In this document: positions 10,315 through 23,100 of the stretch, piece by piece | Layout: every line of letters begins with the position of its first letter | How positions within the stretch are numbered: the stretch's first letter is position 1 | Source: Hevea brasiliensis | Taxonomy: Eukaryota > Streptophyta > Magnoliopsida > Malpighiales > Euphorbiaceae | Direction: 5' to 3' | Length of the DNA: 64,000 nt | Assembly: GCF_030052815.1 (NCBI RefSeq) | Contig: NC_079504.1 | Location: forward strand, 88,488,781-88,552,780 | The notes under the pieces: generated by a model | The model's database searches: none | What the model was told of the DNA's origin: nothing | Seen by the model: only the letters and a program-made list of their open reading frames with translations | Made by a program: the position numbers and the translations under genes

Positions 10315-12853
10315 GACCTTCTCGGGAAGGGCTGCGAAGTCGATTTAAACTCAAATTTTGAACCGTAAAATGTGACATCACGGTCCTTAAGACTATTACA
10401 AACACAGTGGAAAAGAGAAAATCACGAAAAAAGGTTGTTAAGCTAGTTAAATAATTAGGTCAGGGAGCCGGAAGAAATATTAAATTATTTGCAAACCGGG
10501 TTGAACCGGTGAGGGGCAATTTGGTCAATTGACTCCAAGAGCTGACTCCTGACCTAATTGTCAAATAAAATCGGAGAAAAGAAAATTTCAGAATTGGGAA
10601 TCAAATTAACGAACTAATAAAAAAAAAGGAAAGAAAAGAAAAAGGTTATTACATCATGGATGACATCAATTATGATGTCATAATTGATTTTATTTTTACC
10701 TACCAATTTTGACTAAGATAAACTCTATTAGTTAAGACAAAATAACATTAAAAAAAAAAAAAGAAAACTCTCATATTCTTCCCTCACCCAACTAGCCGAA
10801 CCCTCTCTCCCTCTCATCTCCATGATTGTCTGCCATTAAAGAGTTATTCAAACTTGAATAACTTGATGTTCTTTCACTAAATCTAACCCTAAACCCTAAA
10901 AAGCTTCTCAAGAACCCTATACAAGAAGTATAGAAGAAAGAAGGAAGAAGAAAGATAGAAAATTGAAGTTTTGGGAATCCAAAGCAAAGGTTAGAGTTTT
11001 AACTCTCTATTTCCTAGATTTAATTCATGTGTAAGTAGTGAAATAGCTTGTAAATTATGAGAAAATTGAAACAAATTAAAAGTGTGGACTATAAGCGAAT
11101 TTCAGCCAGCATGTGTGGGGGTATGATTTGCATGGTTTGATTGAATTAGAGGGGAATATGAACATCAAGTAGTTGAATGATTATGGTTATATGCTTTGAA
11201 TTAGCAAAATGTAATGAATTGGTGAACTAGGGTTTTGGACACTTAGGGTTTAGGAGTAAAAAATGTGAGAAATTGTGAAATGATGTGTTTGACCTAGTTT
11301 GAGGTGAGAAATGGTCATTTGTGACCAAATGAAGTGTGCTGGAAGTGTTGGAATTGAGTTTAAATTCGGATTGAATGTGGTCATGCTGCAGGCAGCAGGA
11401 CCAAGGTCCCTTTGAGGGACCAAAACTGAAAATTTACAAGTCCAATTGGTATGAGACCAATTGGGAATGGAAATAGACACAAAATGACACAATTTTCATT
11501 TAGGAATAATGCCCAAAAAGTGACCAAAACCTAGTAAACAAATTGACCGAATTCGGATTTTCTCAGTCTGACCTGTACCAAAATGACCAAATGAACAGTG
11601 TTTGTTCATTTGGCCATAACTTGAGCTAGGCAGGTCTAAATGACCTGAAAATTTACCAGTGTATAGTTGAGATATAGACCTAAAACTTTCATGAAGAACA
11701 CTAACCCAAATTATGCCATTAACCAAGTCATTTGGCCACCCAAAATTGGTAACCTAAAACTGCCAGAACCAGAATTTGCTCAGAAATCTAGGTTAAGTCC
11801 AATTTGGTAGCTATGATTCAAATGGCTATAACTTGAGCTACAAAACTCCAATTGGAGTGATTCAAAAGGAAGAATAAATTTAGGACAATAGGGAACATTT
11901 TCTGTGGAGAAAGTTTTACCAAATTCTAACAAAAAAATAACCAATGGAACAGTGCAACTTAAGACACCAAAACTAAAAATTTGCAAATTTGCCTAAAAGA
12001 CTTAGAATTTGAGTAAATAACCAAAACCAATAAATTTAGTGACCAAAATGTGATATGTGGGTGAAGTTGGAATTCCCATACCTATTAAGCCTTAGAAAGT
12101 CAATAAATTGACTTGAATAGTGTCATGAATAGTAACCCAGAAACACAAATTTTAAAAAACGTCAAGTTTAGCATATTAGAATTAGGTAAAAGTGAAATTA
12201 AATTTATTTTTGGATTTATGCTAAGTTATGATACTGAAACACTGTGAAACAGTGTGTTTCAGTTGAAAAGAACACCGGAAAAGAACCCAAGGAATCGAGT
12301 CAAGGCCAACAGGCGACTCGTTTAAGGTTTGTGCACAACGTATAATTTCTGTAAATTATCTTCTGCATATTATTTTGAATAATTTGAAATATTGAATTGT
12401 GACATTATTATGATGAAGTATTTATGATGCTTTTGATTTAAATTTTTGAAAGTTATTTGTGTATATTTGAAATGGCAATGTTTAGTAAATTGTTAAGATA
12501 AGTTTTGAAACCACAGTGTCATGACCATATATTTGAACACCTCACTAGCATGACTAATGGGGGTAATCAGTTTTGAATTTTGATTCATTCTCTGGCTGAC
12601 GTGTTGAGGTGTGTGCCAGTAGAAGAGAAATTGAATGGATATCCATATATTTGAGCTAGCTAGCCTTGTGATGTGACTTCTCCTTAGCCTCTGGCTATTG
12701 AGATTATATTTGTTTCGAATGGCATGATATAACTGTGGGTTTTATAAAATGTGTTTTGATACTTCGAAATGAGATTGTTTAGATTAAAATCTCATAATTC
12801 ATGTTTTGTATTTAATTCTCATGTTTAGTCCAATTTTTGAATAAATATGGTTA
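10315..12853 (+). repeat. Solo LTR C, middle segment
   Basis: Resumes at the target duplication GACCT and aligns with H (60,638 onward) and I (63,179 onward). It has the TGACATCA inverted pair at 10,661-10,680. No gene is present. It stops at 12,853, where E is inserted. Confidence 0.88.
10661..10680. promoter_or_regulatory. TGACATCA inverted pair in LTR C
   Basis: TGACATCAATTATGATGTCA, with 8-bp arms and a 4-bp centre. Confidence 0.45.
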
Positions 12854-13044
12854 TGTAACACCCCTCACCCGTCTACAGTGTAGTCGAGCAAGACGTGCTA
12901 CACGGCGTGCCGAAGCACCTGATCTTATCTGATTTCATTATAGTTCTAGATTTACTTGTTCAAAAACTTTATCTAAGGTTTAGGCTATTTTTACTTTTAT
13001 CAAAATCTGACTAATTTGGAAAATTCAAAAATTTCAATGCTAAT

Positions 13045-13059
13045 CCAGCAGAGTACTGG
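13045..13059 (-). repeat. Conserved LTR hairpin 2, E 3' LTR
   Basis: Minus-strand CCAGTACTCTGCTGG, with arms CCAG/CTGG. LTRs J and D have CCGG/CCGG at the same place. The sister copy is at 19,743-19,757. Confidence 0.5.
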
Positions 13060-13469
13060 CAGTAATTTGGATTAATAGTTCTTCTGAACCTGCCAAAAAC
13101 AATTTCAATATATACTCAAATTCACAACTCAGAATCAGTCTCAAAATTTTTCATACTCAATCTCAATCAGAATCATCATGATCAGATACTTAACTCATAT
13201 ATCAAAATTCTTACATTTTATTATTTTGCATAATTTGCCAACTAATTACATAAATTTTTCAAGTACAAGATGTACAAATAATTTACATTATACTTAGAAT
13301 GAACAAAATACATAACATGTGTAAATATGAGCCCTATCTACATGCATTGCTGAGGAGGTGACAACCTTCAATTCTTCTGACACTTCTGCAGATCTGGACT
13401 TCAAAAATCTCAGTCGACAGTCTACTGGTTTTACCTTCAGTACCTGCGTGAGAAAGCAATTCCATCGCG

Positions 13470-13487
13470 CTAAGCATTTTTGCTTAG
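13470..13487 (-). repeat. Conserved LTR hairpin 1, E 3' LTR
   Basis: CTAAGCA-AAAA-TGCTTAG on the minus strand. The 5' LTR copy (20,164-20,181) has loop GAAA, a GNRA tetraloop. Confidence 0.6.
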
Positions 13488-14407
13488 TGGTGCAATAGTA
13501 TAACAAGAAATAATATATACAATTAAAGAAAGAAATAAATCATAATTCAGATACTCAAGAATCAATTTAATTTGGTATGGTATTTCTAGTATCAACGATC
13601 TTATATACTAGTTTGTTCCTCTTTAGAAGTGCTTAGTTTATAACTTTTTAGTAATATTACCCAGTATACAAATTATTCTAACTGTATTGTATTTTAAGTC
13701 TCTACGGTTTTACAATTTATATTTTTATTATGTTTCTTTTGCTAATTTCTTTTACTCATTCATTCAATACTTAATTTAATTGTACTGAAATTTCCTTATA
13801 CTTAACTTAACTTAGCTTCCTGAATTGAATAATGTTTTAAATGACTGCCCATATAGCCTATACACGACGGCATGGATAAATGGATATACTAGCACTGGGT
13901 ACCTAGTACCTCGGGCCGTCACACCATCGGTCACAAAGTATCTCTCGGTGTGCAAACAGTGTGGCTAAAAAGCCATATAATCAATCAGGCATTAAGCCGA
14001 GTATAATAACACAAACTGTATAGCCATAGGCTATTAAAATCATAGTATGGCATAATCAGACATAAAACACAGTATGACGTAAAGTCATTCACAAAACAGC
14101 TGTCAGAATCCTATTGGCATGCCAACCTATCCAAACTAGTCAACTAGGCAAATTAGGGCATATTACAATGTTACATATTTAATTCTTTATTCATAGGGTT
14201 TGTACATCTTTATGCCTTTCACTAGTCAATAAAATTATTGACCTTTTTTATACATCATGGATAGGTTGATTCTAGCATCAACATTTCACAATTTACAATT
14301 CAATATGTTGTCAATATAATGCAATTTACCCTTTTCGCAAGTTGGCATTCATTGCCAAATCACTTCAAGCATCATTTTATGTAATTACCAATTTTCAATT
14401 TTAGTGT

Positions 14408-14855
14408 GCTAGATTGGTCTAGCTTAAAGTCCTATTTCCCTTGGTTTTTAGCTTTTGGTCAAAGAAGCAAAATTGTAGCTCTATGTTTTATTGCACGCGG
14501 GGCAAAATTTCAGGTCATTTCGAGTTGTATAGACCAAGTTATGGTCAATCTACTAAAGCTGGACAGATTGCACCTTTATTTCAAAATTTGGTCAATTTCT
14601 CAATTTTTGTTTGCTAGAATTGTCTAGCTTAAAGTCCTATTTCTCTTGGTTTTTAGCTTTTGGTCAAAGAAGCAAAATTGTAGCTCTATGTCTTATTGCA
14701 TGCGGGGCAAAATTTCAGGTCATTCTAAGTTGTATAGACCAAGATATGGTCAATTTACTAAAGTTGGACAGATTGCACCTTTAGTGCAAAATTTGGTCAA
14801 TTCCTCAATTTTTGTTTGCTAGATTTGTCTAGCTTAAAGTCCTATTTCTCTTGGT
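14408..14855 (-). repeat. 205-bp tandem repeat in E 3' LTR
   Basis: Units begin at 14,408, 14,613 and 14,818 with GCTAGA and run into TCTAGCTTAAAGTCC. The spacing is exactly 205 bp and the third copy stops after about 38 bp. The related element F has one copy only. Confidence 0.85.
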
Positions 14856-16630
14856 ACTATTCCCTTCAATTCATTTCATTAGTCAACCTATAATGTTGAC
14901 CCTTGATGCACTCTACGTGAGTCAATTCTAATGTTACCAATATGTCACATTTTATAGCCCTTTAGTGTTGGTATATGTTACTAATTTCATTTACAAGTAT
15001 ATTGCATTTTATTGCAATTTACCGGATTTCGGTCTATTATTTTGACCTAGCCGGACGACCTAGTTCCCTCAGTTTTTGGGTTTCGGTCTAAACTACAAAC
15101 TTGTAGGTCTATGTCTTATGGAACGCGGGGCAAAATTTTAGGTCATTCTGAGTTATGTAGACCAAGTTATGGTCATTTTACTATTGCTGGTCAAAATGTA
15201 TCAAAATTGGTCACTTTAGGTCATTTTAGGTTCGGCCAGTTTTTGGACCCGAACTTGTGCAATCTTTTTGACTTGCTTATGTCATTTCTGGCTTAGGTGT
15301 CTTCATAAGACTTGTAGATATAGGTCTTAACTATTAATGGTCAAAATTTCAGGTTAATTGGACCTGTTTTGAGTGAGTTATGGCCTAAACACTAACTGCT
15401 GCCCAAATGGTCAGTTTTCAGGCCTTAAATGCACTAATCCAGATTCGGTCACTTTTTAAGGTCAGTTTTTAGGCAGAATTTTGGCAACCTTTCTACATGA
15501 AAGTTGGCCTATTTGGTGTCTAGTTTCACCCCATATTGGCCTCATACCAATTGGGTTCACAGTTTGGCACTTATGGCCTAAATTAAGTGCTGCCTCCAAT
15601 ACACAACCTGCACAAAGCACATACACTCCTAATTTGATGTTCCTTCTCCTCCTCATTACTACAATATTCAATCAACAACACTTCCATGCATATATTGTAC
15701 ACAATTCCAGCAAAAATTCTGGACAGAATACTCAAGTCCACAAGGCACACAATACACCATTAAACTTCAATATTTACATCCACCCAAATTCAACATACTT
15801 CAATGTTAATATTACACATATACTTCAATATATTCATACTTCAATATCACTTACACTTGCTGCCCACAATTTAACATTAACATATATCATTAATAACCAC
15901 ATGTTCACACACAATTTCATGCTATTAGGGGCTGCCAAACATAGCAGTTTGCTCAAGGCATCAAGGTTCCATTTCACACCTTTAATCTAAACACTACATG
16001 CACATACTTATGCACAAACTTACTACAACTTTCATTTGAATTAATCAACCTTCATTTTCATTCATTAGAAGTAAAAATAACTCAAGCTCAACAAGGGTTC
16101 ATGGCTACTCAAAATGAAGCAACAACACAAATCTCCAATAATTGTTTCAAACCATAATTTAAATTTCTCAATTTCAATCAATTCAAGTCCTATCACTTCC
16201 CATACATATACCCATATCAAACATCATCTTTAAACTCATCTACATCATTTAAACACATCAAAATCCCATGAATGTCTTGGCTGCTGAAATGAAGGGCTTA
16301 CCAAATATACATTAATTTACTCAATTTCTTCACAAATCAACTCACCCAAAGCTCAAAACAAGATCTAATGAAAGAAAATGGGGAGATTAAGCACTAACCT
16401 CAACTTGGGCTTGATTAAACTTCACCAAAACTCCTTTTTCTTGCTTCCTACATGCTGCCCATGATGTGTAGACCAAGTTTAATGAAGATACTTGCATGGA
16501 ATCATGGCTTGATCGATGGTGCATGAAGGCTTGTATATGGGGCGACCATGGATGAAGCTTGGAGAAATTTCAATTCAACAAAGAAGAATGAAGAAGAAGA
16601 TGAATAGTGGAAAAATTTGTCCTAGTGGTC

Positions 16631-16638
16631 CTTATATA
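16631..16638 (-). promoter_or_regulatory. TATA box, E 3' LTR
   Basis: Minus-strand GTATATAAGGACC about 620 bp from the LTR start. The 5' LTR copy is at 23,099-23,106. The place matches the TATA boxes of F and G and is the likely Pol II promoter. Confidence 0.55.
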
Positions 16639-17034
16639 CGCCACTAATACCCCACTAATCACAATTAAAAATTAGATTAATTCAAGATTTCCTTTAATTG
16701 CAATTATGCCCTCCAATTCCCTTAAATTACATGTTATCTTGAATTTCATTTTTCATTAAATTTTCAAAGTATAATACCACTTATTGTTCATGGACATTTA
16801 AGTCAAAAGTAAACTCTAGGTGTCAATTGACCAAAATACCCCACTTCGGGTTATATTCCCGATTTTTCGGTAACACCGATTTTTGTCTGTTTCTCGATTT
16901 TTCATTTTTCTTTGTACTAATCTGTTAATTAATTTTTTTTTTGATATTTCTAGTGTCAATTACATTTCAATAAACCTTTATTTATGTCTCAAAATTAAAT
17001 TCAGAGGGTTCCCCGCAGTCCTGGGGTCGGCAAT

Positions 17035-17079
17035 GGCCTTCCCAATGCAGTCACCCATCATGGTCTTTACTGCTTAACT
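17035..17079 (-). promoter_or_regulatory. 5S-like module, E 3' LTR (altered)
   Basis: AGTTAAGCAG and GATGGGTGACTGC on the minus strand, with the interval shortened relative to the 5' LTR copy. Confidence 0.4.
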
Positions 17080-17260
17080 TAGCATCATTTTCTCTTTCAT
17101 TTTTGTTTGATTTTTCTTGTATTTTCTTTTTATTTATTTCATCATTATATGTCTGTTCACTATCACCGAAGTGTAGTTCTAGACATCCTGACTTGCCTGG
17201 ACTGTTATTTGACCACAGGAGCAACAAAACGTACATAACACGTGCAATGGGGATGTTACA

Positions 17261-17273
17261 ACTCTTCCCCTCT
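17261..17273 (-). other. Polypurine tract of element E
   Basis: Minus-strand AGAGGGGAAGAGT next to the 3' LTR, identical in sequence to the tract of F. Confidence 0.8.
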
Positions 17274-18034
17274 AAATAAAAATTTCGTCCTCGAAATTTA
17301 CCTGATGTGAAGAGCTGAGGGAACTGTTGTCTCATTGTCTCCTCGCTCTCCCATGTTGCCTCTTCCGTGTTGTGGTGTCTCCATAGGATTTTCACTAGTG
17401 GAATTGTCTTATTTCTGAGCTCTTTTACCTCTTGTGCCAAGATTTTAATTGGTTCTTCTTCATATGTCAGGTCAGGTTATACCACAATTTCTTCTGCTGA
17501 GATGACATGTGAAGGATCTAATCTGTATCTTCTGAGCATCGAGACATGGAACACATTATGTATCTTGTCTAGCTCAGGAGGTAAGGCTAATCTGTAGGCT
17601 ACTGGTCTCACACGTTCAATAACTTCATATGGGCCAATAAACCTAGGGCTTAATTTTCCCTTTTTCTTGAATCTCAACACTTTCTTCCACGGTGATACTC
17701 TGAGAAATACTTTCTCGCCAACTTCATACTCAATGTCCTTTCTTTTCAAGTCAACATAAGATTTCTGTCAGTCTGAGGCAACTTTCAAATTGGCCTTTAT
17801 CAGTTTCACCTTTTCCTTTGTCTGTTTTATCAGGTCTGGCCCCACTAGCTTATCTTTACCCAATTCAGTCCAACATACAGGTCTTCTGCATTTTCTCCCA
17901 TACAGTGCTTCATAGGGTGCCATCTGTATGCTAGCTTGATAGCTATTGTTATATGCAAATTCTGCCAGTGCAAGGTATCTATCCCAACTTCCCTCAAACT
18001 CAATAACACAACTTCTCAGCATATCCTCGAGGAC

Positions 18035-18113
18035 CTATCACATATATTCGGTTATTATTATCATTATCAGTTCAATTATTGTTTACAATAACTCAATGAG
18101 TTTCAAAATTTAC
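18035..18113 (-). other. 79-nt GT-AG intron-like insert in E integrase
   Basis: On the minus strand the insert begins GTAAATTTTG and ends ATGTGATAG. It is AT-rich, has a branch-site-like CTGATAAT, and sits after CCAG and before GTCC. Removing it gives an uninterrupted frame from GQS-x-RIIQ to VLEDMLRSCVIEFEG that aligns residue for residue with element A, which has no insert. It has the size and borders of a small plant intron, placed at a typical CAG/G junction. Confidence 0.7.
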
Positions 18114-18888
18114 CTGGATTATTCTTTATGACTGTCCATCCGTCTGAGGATGAAAAGCAGTACTAAAATGGAGTTGTGTGCTCAAGGATTCTTGTAATTT
18201 CTTCCAAAATCTAGATGTAAACTTCGGGTCTCTATCAGATATAATAGAAAGTGGGATTCCATGTAGTCTAACTATCTCACTGATGTACAATTCTGCTAGC
18301 TTTTCCAGTGAGTAGTCAGTTCTAACTGGCAGAAAATGTGCTGATTTGGTCAACCTACCCACAATCACCCATACTGCATCATGCTTCTTCTGAGTGAGAA
18401 GTAGACCACTGACAAAGTCCATAGTGACTTGGTCCCATTTCCATTCAGGTATGTTTATGGGCTGTAACAAACCTGATGGAACTTGAGGTTCTGCTTTGAC
18501 TTGCTAACATGTTAAGCATCTAGTTACATAGTCAACTATGTCCTTCTTCATACCTGGCCACCAGTATCGGAGTTTCAGGTCATGGTACATTTTTGTGCTT
18601 CCTGGGTGCATAGCATACACACTGTTATGTGCTTCTTTCAGAATACTGGTTTTCAACTCTTTATCATCTGGTACACATACTCTATCTTTATAGTACAGGC
18701 ACCCATTTTCTTTCACTTCATATTCAGTTTCCTTCCCCTCAGTGATTTTGCCCATAACAGCCATTAATTTCCCATCTGTTTTTTGCCCATCTTGTATCTG
18801 TTGTAACAGATTCGGCTTCACTTGCAACTCAGCCAAAATAACTCCATCAATGGAAGGTATCTATTCTTGCTTCCGGAGAGAGCATCAA

Positions 18889-19551
18889 TACAATTTCTAA
18901 ATGTATTCTCAAATACCTACATCATTCCTTTCTGTCAAAAATATTAAAATACTCATAAGACTCCATATCAATGTCCAGATATCTTCATCCTCAAGGTGTT
19001 CTTTCTAATTTACAGCCATACTAGATTCTCTAAGCTCATAGCAATTTTTGTGGTAATGGTAGTCCACATCACTGTAACTGAGTCTCTGACTCTAGCTACC
19101 TTAGAAGTGTAGTCTTTCGATAGGCTAGTTCTGAAGTTTTAAATTTCTGACTAGAATTTTTTTTTTCACATTTATTTCCCGTAATAGTACTCTATTCGGG
19201 CGTAACTGTATCAAATTATAGATTACTTACAAATATTCTTAGTTTATTGTACCATGAGGAAGCACGTAGCACTACACAACAATCCCATATCGGTACTGTA
19301 ATCTGCAGCTTACAATACAAACATCGAGAACACTATGTAGTTATTATGTTATAACCTCATGAACTAGGTTTTCTACTTCTTTTTCTAATGCCCTCTGCGA
19401 CTCTTAGTCCATATCTTCAATCTGAATAATCAAAAGTAAACAGATCTGCGTAGTGTCACCTCGACTCTTATGAATGCAATGCATGTATGCACACTATCTT
19501 TCCACTTATCTTTGCCTAGGAACACCTAAACTATGCTCTGATACCACTAAA
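18889..19551 (-). other. Element E leader, gag deleted
   Basis: Non-coding. The PBS for initiator tRNA-Met (minus-strand TGGTATCAGAGC) is at 19,535-19,546. Around 19,260-19,320 it shares a short stretch (GTAAGCTGCAGATTACAGTA) with F at about 36,907-36,930, so both derive from one parent. No gag codons are visible. Confidence 0.7.
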
Positions 19552-20163
19552 TGTAACACCCCTCACCCATCTACAGTGTAGCCGAGCAAGACGTGCTACA
19601 CGGCGTGCCGGAGCACCTGATCTTATCTGATTTCATTATAGTTCTAGATTTACTTGATCAAAAACTTTATCTGAGGTTTAGGCTATTTTTACTTTTATCA
19701 AAATCTGACTAATTTGGAAAATTCAAAAATTTCAATGCTAATCCAGCAGAGTACTGGCAGTAATTTGGACTAATAGTTCTTCTGAACCTGCCAAAAACAA
19801 TTTCAATATATATTCAAATTCACAACTCAGAATCAGTCTCAAAATTTTTCATACTCAATCTCAATCAGAATCATCATGATCAGATACTTAACTCATATAT
19901 CAAAATTCTTACATTTTATTATTTTGCATAATTTGCCAACTAATTACATAAAATTTTCAAGTACAGGATGTACAAATAATTTACATTATACTTAGAATGA
20001 ACAAAATACATAACATGTGTAAATATGAGCCCTATCTACATGCATTGCTGAGGAGGTGACAACCTTCAATTCTCCTGACACTTCTGCAAATCTGGACTTC
20101 AAAAATCTCAATGATACCATCGGTTTTACCTTCAAGACTACGCGAGAAAGCAATTCCATCGCG

Positions 20164-20181
20164 CTAAGCATTTCTGCTTAG
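20164..20181 (-). repeat. Conserved LTR hairpin 1, E 5' LTR
   Basis: CTAAGCA-GAAA-TGCTTAG on the minus strand: a 7-bp stem closed by a GNRA tetraloop. Confidence 0.6.
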
Positions 20182-23100
20182 TGGTGCAATAGTATAACAA
20201 GAAATAATATATACAATTAAAGAAAGAAATAAATCATAATTCAGACACTCAAGAATCAATTTAATTTGGTATGGTATTTCTAGTATCAACGATCTTATAT
20301 ACTAGTTTGTTCCTCTTTAGAAGTGCTTAGTTTATAACTTTTTAGTAATATTACCCAGTATACAAATTATTCTAACTGTATTGTATTTTAAGTCTCTACG
20401 GTTTTACAATTTATATTTTTATTATGTTTCTTTTGCTAATTTCTTTTACTCATTCATTCAATACTTAATTTAATTGTACTGAAATTTCCTTATACTTAAC
20501 TTAACTTAGCTTCCTGAATTGAATAATGTTTTAAATGACTGCCCATATAGCCTATACACTGACCAGACTGGATAAATGGATATACTAGCACTGGGTACCT
20601 AGTACTAGTCAACTAGGCAAATTAGGGCATATTACAATGTTACATATTTAATTCTTTATTCATAGGGTTTATACATCTTTATGCCTTTCACTAGTCAATA
20701 AAATTATTGACCTTTTTTATACATCATGGATAGGTTGATTCTAGCATCAACATGTCACAATTTACAATTCAATATGTTGTCAATATAATGCAATTTACCC
20801 TTTTCGCAAGTTGGCATTCATTGCCTAATCACTTCAAGCATCATTTTATGTAATTACCAATTTTCAATTTTAGTGTGCTAGATTGGTCTAGCTTAAAGTC
20901 CTATTTCCCTTGGTTTTTAGCTTCTAGTCAAAGAAGCAAAATTGTAGCTCTATGTCTTATTGCACGCGGGGCAAAATTTCAGGTCATTTCGAGTTGTATA
21001 GACCAAGTTATGGTCAATCTACTAAAGCTGGACAGATTGCACCTTTACTTCAAAATTTGGTCAATTTCTCAATTTTTGTTTGCTAGATTTGTCTAGCTTA
21101 AAGTCCTATTTCTCTTGGTTTTTAGCTTTTGGTCAAAGAAGCAAAATTGCAGCTCTATGTCTTATTGCACGCGGGGCAAAATTTCAGGTCGTTCTAAGTT
21201 GTATAGACCAAGATATGGTCAATTTACTAAAGTTGGACAGATTGCACCTTTAGTGCAAAATTTGGTCAATTCCTCAATTTTTGTTTGCTAGATTTGTCTA
21301 GCTTAAAGTCCTATTTCTCTTGGTACTATTCCCTTCAATTCATTTCATTAGTCAACCTATAATGTTGACCCTTGATGCACTCTACGTGAGTTAATTCTAA
21401 TGTTACCAATATGTCACATTTTATAGCCCTTTAGTGTTGGTATATGTTACCAATTTCATTTCCAAGTGTAATGCATTTTATTGCAATTTACCGGATTTCG
21501 GTCTACTATTTTGACCTAGCTGGACGACCTAGTTCCCTCAATTTTTGGGTTTCAGTCTAACCTACAAACTTGTAGGTCTATGTCTTATGGAACGCGGGGC
21601 AAAATTTCAGGTCATTCTGAGTTATGTAGACCAAGTTATGGTCATTTTACTATTGCTGGTCAAAATGTATCAAAATTGGTCACTTTAGGTCATTTTAGGT
21701 CATTTTAGGTTCGGCCAGTTTTTGGACCCGAACTTGTGCAAGATTTTTGACTTGCTTATGGTCATTTCTGGGCTTAGGTGTGTAGATATAGGTCTTAACT
21801 ATTCATGGTCAAAATTTTAGGTTAATTGGACCTGTTTTGAGTGAGTTATGGCCTAAACACTAACTGCTACCCAAATGGTCAGTTTTCAGGCCTTAAATGC
21901 ACTAATCCGGATTCTGTCACTTTTTAAGGTCAGTTTTTAGGCAGAATTTTGGCAACCTTTCTACATGAAAGTTGGCCTATTTGGTGTCTTGTTTCACCCC
22001 ATATTGGCCACATACCAATTGGGTTCACAGTTTGGCACTTATGGCCTAAATTAGGTGCTGCCTCCAATACACAACCTGCACAAAGCACATACACTCCCAA
22101 TTTGATGTTCCTTCTCCTCCTCATTACTACAATATTCAATCAACAACACTTCCATGCATATATTGTACACAATTCCAGCAAAAATTCTGGGTAGAATACT
22201 CAAGTCCTCAAGGCACACAATACACCATTAAACTTCAATATTTACATCCACCCAAATTCAACATACTTCAATGTTAATATTACACATATATTTCAACATA
22301 TTCATACTTCAATATCACTTACACTTGCTGCCCACAATTTAACATTAACATATATCATTAATAACCACATGTTCACACACAATTTCATGCTATTAGGGGC
22401 TGCCAAACATGGCAGTTTGCTCAAGGCATTAAGGTTCCATTTCACGCCTTTAATCTAAACACTACATGCACATACTTATGCACAAACTTACTATAACTTT
22501 CATTTGAATTAATCAACCTTCATTTTCATTCATTAGAAGTAAAAATAACTCAAGCTCAACAAGGGTTCATGGCTGCCCAAAATGAAGCAACAACACAAAT
22601 CTCCAATAATTGTTTCAAACCATAATTTAAATTTCTCAATTTCAATCAATTCAAGTCCTATCACTTCCCATACATATACCCATATCAAACATCATCTTTA
22701 AACTCATCTACATCATTTAAACACATCAAAATCCTATGAATGTCTTGGCTGCTGAAATGAAGGGCTCACCAAATATACATTAATTTACTTAATTTCTTCA
22801 CAAATCAACTCACCCAAAGCTCAAAACAAGATCTAATGAAAGAAAATGGGGAGATTAAGCACTAACCTCAACTTGGGCTTGATTAAACTTCACCAAAACT
22901 CCTCTTTCTTGCTTCCTACATGCTGCCCATGATGTGTAGACCAAGTTTAATGAAGATACTTGCATGGAATCATGGCTTGATCAATGGTGCATGAAGGCTT
23001 GTATATGGGGCGGCCATGGATGAAGCTTGGAGAAATTTCAATTCGGCAAAGAAGAATGAAGAAGAAGATGAATAGTGGAAAAATCTGTCCTAGTGGTCCT

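Larger units (their letters stand above)
12854..17260 (-). repeat. 3' LTR of element E
   Basis: Minus-strand start TGTAACATCCCC at 17,260; end GGGTGAGGGGTGTTACA at 12,854. It contains a 205-bp tandem duplication, both conserved hairpins, a TATA box and a 5S-like module. The 169-codon open frame at 15,481-15,990 is not conserved: the sister LTR closes it early. Confidence 0.92.
17261..18888 (-). pseudogene. pol: Element E integrase and chromodomain remnant
   Basis: One minus-strand frame with scattered stops. It starts with a frameshifted DALS-RK motif (end of RNase H, about 18,868-18,885). The integrase zinc-binding segment (AHNSVYAMHPG, YVTRCLTC; 18,504-18,640) follows, then the catalytic core: [21 protein letters not shown] and HPQTDGQS, where the catalytic Glu codon is TAA at 18,126-18,128. 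The C-terminal part has FAYNNSYQASIQMAPYEALY, KGKLSPRFIGPYEV and HNVFHVSMLRRY. The chromodomain (VKILWRHHN, ATWESEETMRQQFPQLF) runs open into the LTR to a stop at 17,051. A 79-nt intron-like insert lies at 18,035-18,113. Protease, RT and most of RNase H are missing. Confidence 0.9.

Noticed and set aside
15481..15990. 169-codon open frame in the E 3' LTR
   Set aside because: The sister LTR at 21,949 closes the frame early through small changes, the composition is low-complexity, and it has no start context or domain.
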